Positions 33,824 to 47,341 of a stretch of DNA of 64,000 bases are shown piece by piece. The DNA is taken from NCBI GenBank assembly GCA_024305745.1, contig JAHRBS010000010.1:2797501-2861500 (forward strand), written 5' to 3'. This DNA comes from Polyporus tsugae. Lineage: Eukaryota > Basidiomycota > Agaricomycetes > Polyporales > Polyporaceae. A model generated the notes under the pieces. That model was not told the DNA's origin, made no database searches, and was given only the letters and a program-made list of their open reading frames with translations. A program made the position numbers and the translations under genes. The number at the start of each line of letters is the position of its first letter. Position 1 is the stretch's first letter.

Positions 33824-36800
33824 ATGTCCTCTCCGTCCAAGGGCAAAGCTTCTGGGGTTTCTCTCCTTCCGCAACCGCCTGGTACACCTTCCGGAGGAAG
33901 GCCAAAGTCGCCAACCATGCCTCCTTCACCTACGCCCTCCCCACGGACCCGACCTCCTCCAAGAAGCACTCAGACGTTCGTGTCGTCGGCCGGTAATTCA
34001 CTCTCTGTGCCCTCCGCACCATATTTCACACCACACATCTCCTCTGTAAACGATGGGAATCCAAGGCGTTTGCTCATGCCAACGGTACGCACTGTCAAGC
34101 CAATTCCGCCCCGGATTCCCAACTCCAAGCCGTCGCCGTCGAGACTCGGACGAAATAGAGCTGGGTCACTCCCTGTCACCGTCGCCAATGAGCCGCAGGA
34201 AAGCACCACAGTCGGAGCCTCGGACTGGCTTCCGGGCGGAGAGAGGTTTGAGGTCGTTGAAGAGCAGCTGGAGCTGGAAGGATTCCAAATATATGCTGTC
34301 GAGAAGTGGTACGCTTCTCAGGACCGCTTCCTGGCATATAACGGCGTGGTGACGTTTCTCACCAAGGGTTGTTGCACGGAAATGCTGCGTCCTCGTGCTG
34401 ACGGTCTTCACCGGAGATCCGAAACATAAGGTACGTACCTTTTGTTGACACCCCTCGTGCGGAGTTTGTAACGTGTTGTAGATCACTGTAACGGCCCTGA
34501 GTCCACAATCGTCGCTATCATTCTTGGAGGCGCAAACGGCATGGGATGAAGCTATTCGCTGTCTTCGGAGCGAGGGAGCACGGCCCAAAGAGGTGCGAGT
34601 CGTGCTTTCTGTGATTGTGTGGTTGCTCACTATGTACACGGTCAAAGACGGAGAAGGGCGTTTTGATGGTTACGTCCCTGGCCAATTTCCGTTCCGAGTA
34701 CACCATTGTCCATGTTCCATCTGGCAATTTTCTGGATGTGCGCGACCAGTTGTATTCAAATGTCGACCTGCTTCGCATGGGCTGCGGTGGCCGTAGTGCT
34801 CTGACTCTAGAAGAACCGAGGTGTGTTTCGCGGAACAGATAACCTAGGTCAGCTTCGCAAACGGTGTGCTCACGGGTTTCTAGTGATGCCACGAAAGACC
34901 GCTTCATCGCCATGTACCACGTTGCCGACAAAGCCCACGCGCGTTCTTGTGAACTGTTCAACACGACCGTGTTGGAACTAGTGAAACTCCTCCAGGCTTC
35001 ATTGGCGATCTTCGGGATGTTTGCACTTCACGCGGAGCAGCGCAATGGGTTGCTATGCGATATCACATGCGAAGGTGTACGGCGATGGGCAAACCAGATT
35101 GGAGAGCCATATCTACACAGTCAGGTAGCGTAAGTTCCTGCATTCAAGTGATCTCGCAATTGACACAGCTTGCGGTCGCTTATAGCGAACGGAAAGGATT
35201 GCGGATCCTACCGTCATCGCTGCCCTCTTCAGCCTTATCTTGAGTACTCGTACCAAACTCTTCGCTTTAGGAGTGGTGCGTCACAGTTGCACATTGGGAT
35301 TGTGAAACGTCTCATCTACGATTTGTAGATGGTCCCCAAGGATCCGTTCTTGGAGCCGATGGCTTTCGTTAAAGCATTATCCGTGTTTCATAGCAAGATC
35401 CATCCACATCCATCGCATTCCCACCTCATTCCCGTCCCTCCGTCCCCCACTATGCCGTCGGGCTCCAATGGAAGTTCGAGCACAGCATCTCCTACGCCAC
35501 CAACACTTGGCTCTGGTTCCGGTTCCGGGAATGTGGTGTTTCTCACCCCAGAGCTCATCGAGTCAATAGAGTCGCATTATGAGAAATCGCGTCAGAGCGA
35601 GTCGTACAAGGTTCACCGCGTGCTGAAAAACAAGCTCGACGACCTCGCGACCGACCTGCGCACGCATGTAACCGAGAACAGCGGGACGACGGCCGCGACA
35701 ACGCTCAGTGCTACTTCAGACCTTGCTGCATTCGCACGATGTGCTGTGACATCGAAGGACGTGCCTCAGAGCCTGCGGTACCTCTGGACGGGTCGTGCGG
35801 GGCACGCGGAGAAGAAGCGGCGCGAGAAGGACGCGGTGTGGAGCGACGGCGAACGCGACCGGGACGATAAGGACAAGGACAAGGACGGTGAGAAGGACAC
35901 CCTGGGCAAGGAGGGCAGGGACAAAGACGACCGGGACGGAGAGCGGGATAGAGAGGCCAGATCTGGCGACGAGTGGGACCGACCGTGGGGCGGGAGGGTG
36001 CAGCGGAAGATTGAGAGCTGGGCAGGGTGTGTGATCTTGTCGTTCGAGGGATCGGTCATCGCCGAGCAGTACTCACGCGGAGCGTCCAACAGACTGGGTA
36101 AAGGGAAGAAGTTGAGTGTCGACTTTGGCACACTTGGGAAGGCATTCCTACCGGAGTCCCCTCGAGGTCCATCCGATAAGTCTGGCCAATCGTCGCTGGT
36201 GCCCTCTGTCGTCGTTTCAAGGTTCGTTGTATTTATGGCATGCCACCCCAAGGAGTCTGTCATTCAGTTTGATTTTGTCACTCAGGGACCCCATAGACGA
36301 GGAAGAATTCCTGAGCAGCGGTCAACAGTCGCCTACCTGTGCGTATATATAGTCCCACTCGACCTATGGCACCGAGCGGCGCTCATACCCCGCATTGGCA
36401 TTGGCAGCTGATGGCCCCAGCCCACTCATGTTGGGCGTCGGCTCTCTCTCCATCGCTGAACGTTCTGCCAGTGACATATCGGACTACCACCGACGCGTCT
36501 CAGAATTCAACCAGAGAAGGCCGTTCACGAAATCGCAATCGCGCATCATCAGCTGGTCAGACGCACGCAGCGCCCGGGACTTCCTCCACAACCCCAGCAA
36601 CGCTGCCGCAAGGGAGCACCGTATCGGTGCGAGCCCGCTTCGCAAGACCGACTCGTCGTCCCCTGTCGAGGACAAGGACGATGACGACGGAGAAATAGAG
36701 GACATCAGCGTCCTTGAGAAGCAGGACCGACGCCGTCTGCTCGCATCCGGGCCGGACCGCAGGCGCAGCTTCGACGACGTAGCCAGCCTCGCTGGTACGC

Positions 36801-37594
36801 GCATCCTCCCCATCGAGCGCATGCGGATCGACGTCGACCTCTGCGACCAGCTACTCGTCATGCGCCGCCGCGAGGCGCACCTCGCCAACATCGTCGCGTG
36901 TCTCCAGGCGCTCGCCTCGAACCTCGCCGCGCAGAACGCGAAACTGCTAGCGGACCACGAGGGCGCACGGGGCGGGCTGGCAGAGCTCGACGCGCGCGCC
37001 GGGGAGCTGCAGCACCTCGAGGCGCTCCGCACGGAGGCGGAGACGCTGACGCAGGAGACGAACGCGCTCGCGTACGAGAGCGCGCAGTTCCTCGTCGAGG
37101 ACCTCTGGCACATGGCGGCGCAGCCGCGCCAGCGCGCCCTCGCCCTCCGCGAGAAGGTGTTCGGGACGGGGCGGAGGCTGCCGCAGGGTGTCCTTGGGGC
37201 GCATGGCCCGTTCAACCGCGTGCAGTGGACGCTGGACGGGGAGCAGCGGCTGGTGGATCGGATGGGGAGGACGGAGAGCGAGGCGGGGGACGAGGAGGAA
37301 CTGCCGGTCCTGCCCGCCGCTATGGAGATGGAGATGGAGGAGGTTGACGCGGTTGAGCACCCGAACCTGAAGCCGACCTGGCTGTTGCGGTTCTTCCACT
37401 ATTGGGGGACACGGCTCGGGCCCAGCCGTACGCAGGAGCCTCCGGCACAGAATCAAGCCAAGGAGAGCGGTCAGAACGGAGAGCAGTCTGGGTCGCAGGA
37501 GGACAGGGATGGGGATGGCGGCCGCAAGGAGAGCGCGGTGGTTAGCGCGGTAACCACCGCGCTCGCACAACGGACACCAACTTCCATTATTTGA
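33824..37594 (+). CDS. STB6: Stb6/Stb2-like protein
   Basis: Fungal Stb2/Stb6 family; the yeast members were found through Sin3 binding, but their molecular role is not settled. The ATG at 33824 gives a Ser/Pro-rich lead. Conserved blocks then run through several short introns: DWLPGGERFEVVEEQLELEG, FQIYAVEKW, KCCVLVLTVFTGDPKHKITV, ARPKE, GVLMVTSLANFRSEYTIVHV, YSNVDLLRMGCGGRSALTLE, PSDATKDRFIAMYHVADKAH, TVLELVKLLQASLAIFGMFA, NGLLCDITCEGVRRWANQIG and ADPTVIAALFSLILSTRTKL. From 35330 follows VPKDPFLEPMAFVKALSVFH, then a long Asp/Lys/Arg low-complexity stretch (about 35800-35990). The C-terminal helical region (RMRIDVDLCDQLLVMRRREA, HLANIVACLQALASNLAAQN) ends in a disordered tail with TGA at 37592-37594. 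The size (over 1,000 residues) suits the family. Exon borders are approximate. Confidence 0.85.
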
Positions 37595-37852
37595 CGGATC
37601 TTCATAGATGTTATACTTTCTCTGAGTATGTCTCTTTCGGTCGACTTACGCTATCGATGGACACTAGTTAGTTCTCCAATGTATATGTACGTACACTTAA
37701 TTTATCCTACCTAGGGAGTTGCATGACACTACATGGGCAGTGAACGGTAGGGTGTAGCATTGGCGAAAACAAGCATAGCAACCCGGAAACAACCAAGGTT
37801 GACATCGGTACAAGCATGACTACGGGGGTAAACTCCGTGACACGACTACCCA

Positions 37853-39321
37853 CTACCGCGCCTTGACCTTGGCCTGCGACTTGCGCAACAGCCGCTTCTT
37901 CTCGCGCTCGCGCACCTTCTGCTGCTCCGCCGCGCTCAGCTTCGACACGCGCTCGTCCCGCGCCTTCTTGCGCGCGGAGGCCTTTTCCTCCTCCGCCTCC
38001 TCCTTTTTCTCGCGCTGTGCGTCATCGCGGATCTCCTTCTCGACTTCCTCGCGCGCCTTGCGGAGCTTCGTGCGCGTCTCAGGGCGCAGCGTGGAGTTCA
38101 GGCCGCCGCGGACCCCGGGGAGCTTACCCTCGCCGGCGATGATGTCCACGAGCTGGAACGCAGCGGCGACGAGCGGGAGCGTTACGGCGGCGTTGGAACC
38201 CGAAGGTAGGGCCAGGGAGAGGACAAGGCGTTTGTGACGCTCCGAAGGCTCCAGGGGGACGGGGGGCCGGATGCGCGGCTGGTCGGTGAGCGAGAGAGAG
38301 CGGAAGTACGGCAAGATCGCGGGTTGGGAGAGGATTTGCGCGAGCTGGAACTGACCATAGGGTTTTAACAGGCTGGTGGTGACATCGGCGAACTCTGCAT
38401 ATGGAAGTGAGCCATGCTCGCCGACGGTGCTACGGTCGGGAACGTACCAGACATGACGACCAAGGACGAAGGAAGCGCATTGTTCTCTGTAGTTTTTGTG
38501 AAAGTCTATCCCGATGGACGTGAACACTAGTCTCGCGTCGCACAGAATACCAACATAAGTCAAGATACGCACCAGGTCCCAGCGGTCATTCCTAAGTTGC
38601 TTCATCTCCTCCTTTGAGGCAATGGCCCAAACAGCCTCTGGAACAGCGCCTTCCCTACCCACAGGCTCGCTGAAAGTGAACTCAAGGTCCACCTTGTCTT
38701 GTACGCTATAGTCCAGTTCGACTATACCGCGTAGGAGCTGGTAGACCACCTGGAGGAGGTCGTGACGAGGACGAAGGGTAAAGGTGGTATGCAGCGAAGC
38801 AAGAGCGCGTCTGCCTGTTGAGAACGCGAAGAAGTCGCTGTTCCCATCTACATGTCAATACCAAAGTGAGTTTGGAAATGGGGAGGAGGTAGAGGATAGG
38901 CAGGGCGAACCTGACACGAGACCCTCAGCGTTAGCGGGTCGCGAGAACTGGGTCTTGTAAAGAGGGAGGTGTGCTTCGAACCTAGGACGAGACCGTGAAC
39001 GTTGATGAGGCCCACGTAGCAAGGCACGGAGCGGGTCTGAGAAACTGAAGACGCACCACTTGTTCGCCCGCCTCTGATTCGTCTTCTTACCAATAAAGTA
39101 GAAGGCCAAGTACAATGCAGCCGTGCCGATGAAGTACAGCTCGTTTGTGAAGTCTGCACAAATATAGGTCAGAGGGTGTCCGAGTATGCACCGAGGACTA
39201 CGGCCTACGTACAAGCCGGTCGGAAGGTGAGGAACTTCCACCTGTACTCCAGCCCGTCATAGTCCGGGGTGACATTGGGCATAGGAGGGGTCAAGTATTT
39301 TACAATGTTGAGGGCCGCCAT
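37853..39321 (-). CDS. CCDC47-like ER membrane protein (DUF1682)
   Basis: Human CCDC47 belongs to the PAT complex that guards transmembrane helices during ER insertion. The start at 39321 gives MAALNIVKYLTPPMPNVTPD and YDGLEYRWKFLTFRPAC. After an intron near 39150-39210 comes a transmembrane segment (FTNELYFIGTAALYLAFYFI) followed by GKKTNQRRANKW. The lumenal/cytosolic DUF1682 core includes PLYKTQFSRPANAEGLVSDG, DFFAFSTGRRALASLHTTFT, LLRGIVELDYSVQDKVDLEF, TYVGILCDARLVFTSIGIDF, SLPYAEFADVTTSLLKPYGQ and LPLVAAAFQLVDIIAGEGKL. The C-terminus is a long Lys/Glu/Arg/Ala helix (REEVEKEIRDDAQREKKEEA) ending RKSQAKVKAR before TAG at 37853, the usual shape of the family. Four or five introns lie in the 5' half. 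Confidence 0.9.
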
Positions 39322-39783
39322 TGGAAAAAAAAAAAAGGGCGGACGTCGAGCTGGACGATGGACAGAGGGATGGATTCGTCTAAGTTACCTGGCAAGGTGG
39401 GGGAGCGCCCAGGTACGTGAGCTCTATAGCCACGTGGTCAGAGTGGAGCCAGGGCACGCGCTATGGCATGCTTCGCATTTGGCAATTGGCGAACTGGATT
39501 GATATTGAGAGTGGCGGGGACTTGGGAGGATACTGGACTACTTTAAGCACTGGCTTCTCGTGCCCTCCGCTCTGCGTGACCCGGGTGATCGGGTGCAGGC
39601 GCATGGTATGAGATTGATCCCTGGTGGGTCACCAAGGTCCAATCCCAAGGTCACCAATCATCCAGAGGCTTTAAATTCCTCGACCACCCTTGCCCACCCC
39701 CCCCCCTCATCTTGCTCTCACCCACCCGCGACCAAACAGTATAAGTCCAGAAAACATACCGACCCCTGGGCAATACCTGACCT
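39322..39783. other. bidirectional promoter, CCDC47-like / small gene
   Basis: This 0.46-kb stretch lies between divergent genes. It holds CACGTG at 39431-39436, a 12-nt homopolymer A tract right beside the CCDC47-like start codon (poly-T on the coding strand) and a C tract near 39700. Confidence 0.45.
39431..39436. promoter_or_regulatory. CACGTG E-box, CCDC47-like gene promoter
   Basis: GCCACGTGGT lies 110 nt upstream of the start codon at 39321 and about 350 nt upstream of the small divergent gene. It is a sequence match only. Confidence 0.38.
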
Positions 39784-40287
39784 ATGTCCGAGCCCTCTGT
39801 GCAGGTGAGTGCCTTGTGATCATGACGTCGGAAAAGTCAAGAGGACTGTAGCTGATGTACTGAATAGGAGCCCGCCCCGGAATTCTCACCTGCGACAGAT
39901 TACGGGAGTTTTGCGGTCGACGTCCTCGCTCGGATGACGCGCACGTCCGGGCGCATAGATCAAATGGTCCTCAGACGCTGTCTCGGACTTGCGTCGTCGT
40001 ATCTGGTGACAGACGTTACCATGAATGCGGAGGAGGGTGTCAGGTCGTGGCGGGCGGGGTTCAACCGGCTGGTGGATGTCATGGTTGCCCTCCATATGCG
40101 GCAAGAGTTGGAGGTTGAGACGGTCAATGCGGCGAGTCAAGCATGCTCAGAGTGCTGGAGTGTGGCAGGGTCTTGGCGGGAGATGGATGAGTGTCGGGAG
40201 GGCGTGAAGGCGATTGCGACGCGACTCAAGGGGTTGCTGGATGCGAACGGGAAGACCTTTCGGGGCCAGGCTATATATGCGCCCTAG
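39784..40287 (+). CDS. small helical protein, unknown function
   Basis: This is a two-exon gene for a 146-residue product. Exon 1 (39784-39804) encodes MSEPSVQ. The intron runs from GTGAGT at 39805 to TGAATAG at 39867, and exon 2 continues in frame as EPAPEFSPATDYGSFAVDVL. The rest looks all-helical and amphipathic (ARMTRTSGRIDQMVLRRCLG, SYLVTDVTMNAEEGVRSWRA, GFNRLVDVMVALHMRQELEV) and ends with TLKGLL-type helices and FRGQAIYAP. There is no signal peptide, membrane segment or known motif. Its divergence from the CCDC47-like gene across a 0.46-kb shared promoter may mean co-expression, but this is inference. Confidence 0.7.
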
Positions 40288-40422
40288 ATGCGGGGTGCAG
40301 GGGACTGTCAGTGGACTGTACTTGTATCCGAAGAACTATTAAGATTCGGACGCATGTTGCCGTTCCTTGACTGATGCTTACAGTACTGGTACTGTAAGTT
40401 AAAGCCAAAGCCACGGAGATCT

Positions 40423-40428
40423 CACGTG
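40423..40428. promoter_or_regulatory. CACGTG E-box, PX-domain gene promoter
   Basis: CTCACGTGGC lies about 124 nt upstream of the ATG at 40552. It is a sequence match only. Confidence 0.38.
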
Positions 40429-40551
40429 GCTGTGCGGTCAGTCGAGTGACGCAATCACCGCGCATACATCCGTCCACCGCGGTCGTCCTCTGGGGCTCCC
40501 TGCACGGCTTGGGCCAGCTAGCCGTTCTTGCCCATCGTCCCGTCTTTCATC

Positions 40552-43500
40552 ATGGAGACCCCCTCTCTCAGACCTCCTCGTCCTACTCGCTCTATCCCGG
40601 AAGTCCCGCCCTCTCCCACTTGCAGTGATCATCCCTTATCCTCAACTTCCGATGACGCCCATTTCGCGACTCCACTCACATCTCCTGTTCACGAATCCCC
40701 TCCGCCTTCCCCTCAGCCTGTGCCCACGCCCAATACAACAGTGTCCAAATATCAAGAGAACTCACACGAACTCACCCCCCTTCGCGCTCATTACCTCAAG
40801 AAGGAACTAATCCATCTCGAATTCCAGAGGGAGCTTGATGCCCTTGTAACCGCACCGATAAACAATGTCTCTACCTTCTCCTACCTAGGTCATCCTTTTA
40901 CGCCTCCGCCCAAGGATGCGCCACATCTTGATCTCCCCTTCCTGCGTTTCTTCTTCCGCCGATTCGTCCTCTCTTTCCCCTTCCTGGCTTCAGCACCCAA
41001 GGATTTCTTTCCCGACAAGGTCCAACCGTTCTTGGCTTCTTTGCTCTCCCGGAATCTGTCCCCCACATCTGTCCTCGACGACAAGCCGGAGGAGTCGGAG
41101 GAGGCTACTCGACATCGCATGCTCAACAAGCTTGAGCGCAATTTATCCATGCTCCTCAGCAGTGCAACCAAACTGGTCGAGCCCGAGGAGGTCGTCCGCC
41201 TCTCTCAAGCTGATCTCAATCGTCTAGAAGTCCTGGCTAAGAAACGCGCAGCAAAGGAGAGGAAGATGAAGGACAGCTTCGACGTCAACGTCGTCTGCGT
41301 CCGATCCGTTACTGAGAGGAAACGGATGCGTAGTAAAGTTCATGAGGTGCGTATGATGGTGGAACCCAATTCATGCCCGTTCACATTGATTATCACAGGA
41401 GTTCATTATCCGCACTTGCCGGAGGGGTCAGTCAGATGTGTTCGTCTCACGACGGTACGGCGACTTCAAGACCCTTGCCGACGAGCTCCGGAAAGCCCAC
41501 CCAGACGAGGACACACCACAGCCCCCGCCCAAGGATCGCAGCTTCGTAAACGTTACCCTCTCTCCTACACCTCTTTCATTGTCCTTCCCCACCGCTGCTT
41601 TCCCGTCGCCTCCACCCTCCGCATCACATACAACGACATCTTACTCTCGTAATGGTCCCGGCGTGCCGGTAGTGAGTCCGACCACAACCCAAATGGGCCG
41701 AGTGCCTCCCATCCATAGTCGGCCAAATGGCACAGAACATCTATACGATGCCGAACAGAACTCCAGCGTCGATTCTTTCAACATGGGCTCGCCGACGAGT
41801 ATGACGTCGAGCGCTGGCATGCCAGGCGCCTTCAACTCGAGCAATTACGGGGGCTACAGTGACGGAGGCGGCGTCTCTCAACAAGCTTTGCGTCTCTCTA
41901 GAGAGAAGAACCGATTGACGCTGCGGTCGTATCTCCACGCGCTATTATCGTCATCGGTGTTCGCTTCTTCCCCTGTATTACGGTCCTTCCTGCTCAGCAG
42001 CCCGACGAGACTGGCTGAGGAGGAAACGGCCGACGCCCGGCGACGCGAAGAGGCCGACCGGATGCGTGAGGATGGTAGGATGCGCTTTGCCAAGGAGATC
42101 ACGGCGAGAGTAGATGGGCTCCGAGACACGGTGCGAGGTCTCAAGGGCGAATTGCTCGGGAAGGGTACGCGTGTATGCGTAACTTCTCCTATTATTATAA
42201 GATCTCATGCCATACTCTTCCGTCACAGATGGACTGACGCATATATTCGCCACAATCAAAGATACGTCGGATGTCCGCGATCTGCCACCAAGCTATCAGG
42301 CAGTTCTGGAGTGGGCACGGATATCGTAGGTCGAACGCATGAGACATCTTTCTTTCTCGTTATTGACTTTTTGAGGGCCATAGGGTGGCGTCGACAGTGT
42401 TCCACCATTATGTGGCCGCGGATAACGCGTCGGAAACCTTCGCCAGTATGAAGCGGATCCACGGCCTGATGCCATACTTCATGCTCAAGACGGCACTCAA
42501 GGTCAGCAATCCGATGGGCATGATCCGTGGCGTCCTCGACCTCTTCCTGGCGACCCCTTTTGGCGGCCGCAGTCTCCTCCAGCGCATGTTCACGGGGTCA
42601 CTTATGGAGGAAGTCCGAGCGATCAACGAGGATATCGAGGCCATAAAGGAGAAGGTCGATGATCCCGTCATGTGTGAGAAGGTCCGGTTGTACGTATATG
42701 CCCCACGGGAGATCCAATCGGTGTACAAGGCCGACGCTGGTAAGTAGTGTATGCTCCTGGAATGGCGAACTTACTCACGGCGAACTTCTCCCACACGTAG
42801 CTGCCGAGAACTTGCATGTACTTGCCATAGTGCTCCGCGCCGGTGATCAACCCCCGCTTTCCCGTGCTCAATTCCAACGCGTCATGTATGCACACCGCGC
42901 GCACAAGGAATACGTTCGATACCAGGAGAGCCTGGCTGACTCTGATGATGACGAGGGGCCGCAGGATGAGGAGGCGTGGCTGTTCGAAGACCTGAGCATT
43001 CTTGCCAAGTTGTATGCCCGTCTTAAGGATAGGGAGCAGCTGATTGAGCTGATCTTCGAGGTGAGCTGGCCCGGATGCAATTGGCTAGATGGAAGCTTAC
43101 TAGTCCGCAGGGGACTACCGCGGACCTGCTCAAAGATATTATCACGATCTTCTACGCACCGCTCGCGCAGGTGTACCGGGCCGCAAGCATCGCCGATTCA
43201 TTGGGCGACTTCCAGAACTTCATGAACGACTTGATTCGGACGGTCGAACAGACGGAGGAGTGTACGTTGTGCTCTCGGTCGTCGACCTCGGCACAGTCGT
43301 TGATTATTGACTTGCTATTGACAGTGAGCCAGACGGATCCAGCCCGAACAGTGCAAATCTTCATCGACCTGATCCAGCGGCACGAAAAGTCATTCTACAG
43401 CTTCGTCCACAAGGTGCACTCCAAAGGCGAAGGGCTTTTCACGGGCCTAATGCACTGGATCGAGCGTTTTCTCACACTCATGCGCGAGGGTATTGGGGAA

Positions 43501-44467
43501 AAGTTGTCTCTGGAGTTCCTCCTCCCGCATATAGGCACCGACCGCGAGAACATCTTGCGCGAGGTCGACTCGATCGCGCTCTATCACTACAAGCTCAAGG
43601 TTGCATATGAAGCCAAGCTACGCAGGCGGTTCGGTCGCACACAAGGGATGACCGATGCCGACGCCGAAGACGAGGCGGCTGCGCAGCTTGTCAACGGTAT
43701 CGTCCACGATATCAGCTTTGGCGATCTGGTGGATGGGGATGCGGCGGACCTCGCAGCACAAGAAACCGACGAAGAAGATTCCAGCGATGACGAGTCGACC
43801 TCAGGTTCTGGTACCTCGAATTCTGATTCTGAGTCCGAGGGGGACGATTCTAGCGACAGTCAAACAGACACCGAGAGCCAAGGCAATGCAACGGAGCGTG
43901 ACAAGACACCGCACCGTTTTCCCAAGAGTTACACAGAGCCGACGCACCCTCCTACGCGCTCACATACCGTCGGCCACTCTCCCGCCCACAAACGCCCGTC
44001 TCCGCAGAGATTCCCGTCAGGCGCACGGTATTCGGAGGACATCCCTGCTCGGCCACCGCCGCCTCTTGCACACGTCCGTTCGCGCACATTGTCGGCCCCC
44101 GGTCGTCCTCCGTCCGCAGCGTCCAGGTTCAAGGACCTCCCGCCCCATCCTGGTGCCAAAGAACTGCCGCCCGTCCCGCCGCTCCCACAATCCATCGCCC
44201 AAACTCCTTCCCCTGCGCCTAGCGCGAGACAACGAGAGAAGGGGGCGGAAAGAACTCCACCTCCGCCCCAAGCCAAGCCCCCCCGCAAGCCCAAGAAGGG
44301 TGCTGATGCGCCGACGCCTCCAGAGCTGGAGCATATCCCAAAGCTACTTCCGTTGTTCATCGAGATGGTGCGTTTTGATAGCTCATTCTGCAAGTGTCAA
44401 TCAGCCTCATGTCCGTCGGGAACCTTTCTAGATGAGGCCGCACCTGATAGTGCCAATGCAGCGTTGA
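40552..44467 (+). CDS. PX-domain protein with DUF3818 (Ypr097w/Lec1-like)
   Basis: This is a membrane-lipid-binding protein of the fungal PX/DUF3818 family, whose yeast member is Ypr097w (Lec1). The ATG at 40552 opens a Pro/Ser lead, then a PX-associated helical region (LTPLRAHYLKKELIHLEFQR, PHLDLPFLRFFFRRFVLSFP, PFLASLLSRNLSPTSVLDDK). The PX domain follows: SFDVNVVCVRSVTERKRMRS, EFIIRTCRRGQSDVFVSRRY and GDFKTLADELRKAHPDE, with the phosphoinositide-site RRYGDF. Next come RLSREKNRLTLRSYLHALLS and the DUF3818 part: VFHHYVAADNASETFASMKR, FGGRSLLQRMFTGSLMEEVR, KVRLYVYAPREIQSVYKADA, ADLLKDIITIFYAPLAQVYR and FIDLIQRHEKSFYSFVHKVH. The tail is acidic, then Pro-rich. I end it at 44467 through a final intron (44368-44431) giving FIEM-MRPHLIVPMQR; without that intron the frame runs to 44592 with poorer-looking sequence. 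Confidence 0.88.
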
Positions 44468-45057
44468 GCTTCTCGCCCTCACGTTTTTCGTCTTTCTGGC
44501 TTAATTTCTTTCCTTCTCCCAAGATGTACGATCTCCCCACGTCTGACTACTACTATACGAGTCTCAGAAGGCCTGCTCTACTGTATCTCTAGGATAATAT
44601 GTGCCGTTAGAGTGGGCCGGACCGCCTGCCCTTCGTTCACCCACACTGTACTATAACCAGACTATCACGCAGCACATGTCAACCTCTAACCCCGCACTAT
44701 TTATATTGTAAATCTGCCATGCACACATGTAACTACCTACACAGGATACGAGACACGCCACAAGCCCCCAGGTTCCGATGTATGTGCGCAGCGTAACAAG
44801 CGAAAAAGCAGAAGAAAACTGAAAGTCATGAACATGTCACGTCTCCAACGAATGCGTGATGTGTCGTGTGGTATGTTATGTGCAGAAAGAAGCGGGCCGT
44901 TACTACGTGAATGATCGAGAATGATCGTACGGGACTATACTACAGGTTCCGACAGGGACGGGAGAAAGACTCCGTGCGCAGAAAGACGAGAGGCGGGCGG
45001 TGGGGACGGAAAACAGAAGAGTGCAAGGCAACGGACACGCAAACCACACGCGTGCGA
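44468..45057. other. convergent 3' intergenic region
   Basis: It holds the 3' flanks of the PX gene (+) and CBK1 (-). It is AT-richer and has no gene or element I can support. Confidence 0.45.
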
Positions 45058-47043
<1,986 letters not shown>

Positions 47044-47105
47044 TGGAGGAGCTCGAGGCGATATTTGGTCCCAACCAGCTTTAAACCGCGCCGTTAAATG
47101 CTCGG

Positions 47106-47111
47106 CACGTG
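47106..47111. promoter_or_regulatory. CACGTG E-box, CBK1 promoter
   Basis: GGCACGTGATC lies 63 nt upstream of the CBK1 start codon. It is a sequence match only. Confidence 0.38.
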
Positions 47112-47341
47112 ATCCTGATCGCGACGCGCATCCCGTCTTCTCCTCAAAACCCCGCCATCCAGCGATGACGATCTCTCCACGCCCGCCTAAAAATGGAGCA
47201 AATTGACAAGCGTTATAGCGGTATACATTACAATAGACATGTGCGAAGACTGCCTATGGAACCGACGAAGGTATACATGCAGTCTCTACTGTAGTCCATG
47301 GTCCGGCGTGGCGAAAGAAGATCAATCACAAAGGATGATCG

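Noticed and set aside
36484..37570. Long minus-strand frames (207 and 243 codons) opposite the STB6-like gene
   Set aside because: Antisense shadow of a GC-rich helical coding region; the composition is biased and there is no signature.
39325..39340. Poly-A tract next to the CCDC47-like start codon, considered as a retrotransposon tail
   Set aside because: No target-site duplication or element sequence adjoins it; on the coding strand it is simply a T-tract in the 5' leader.
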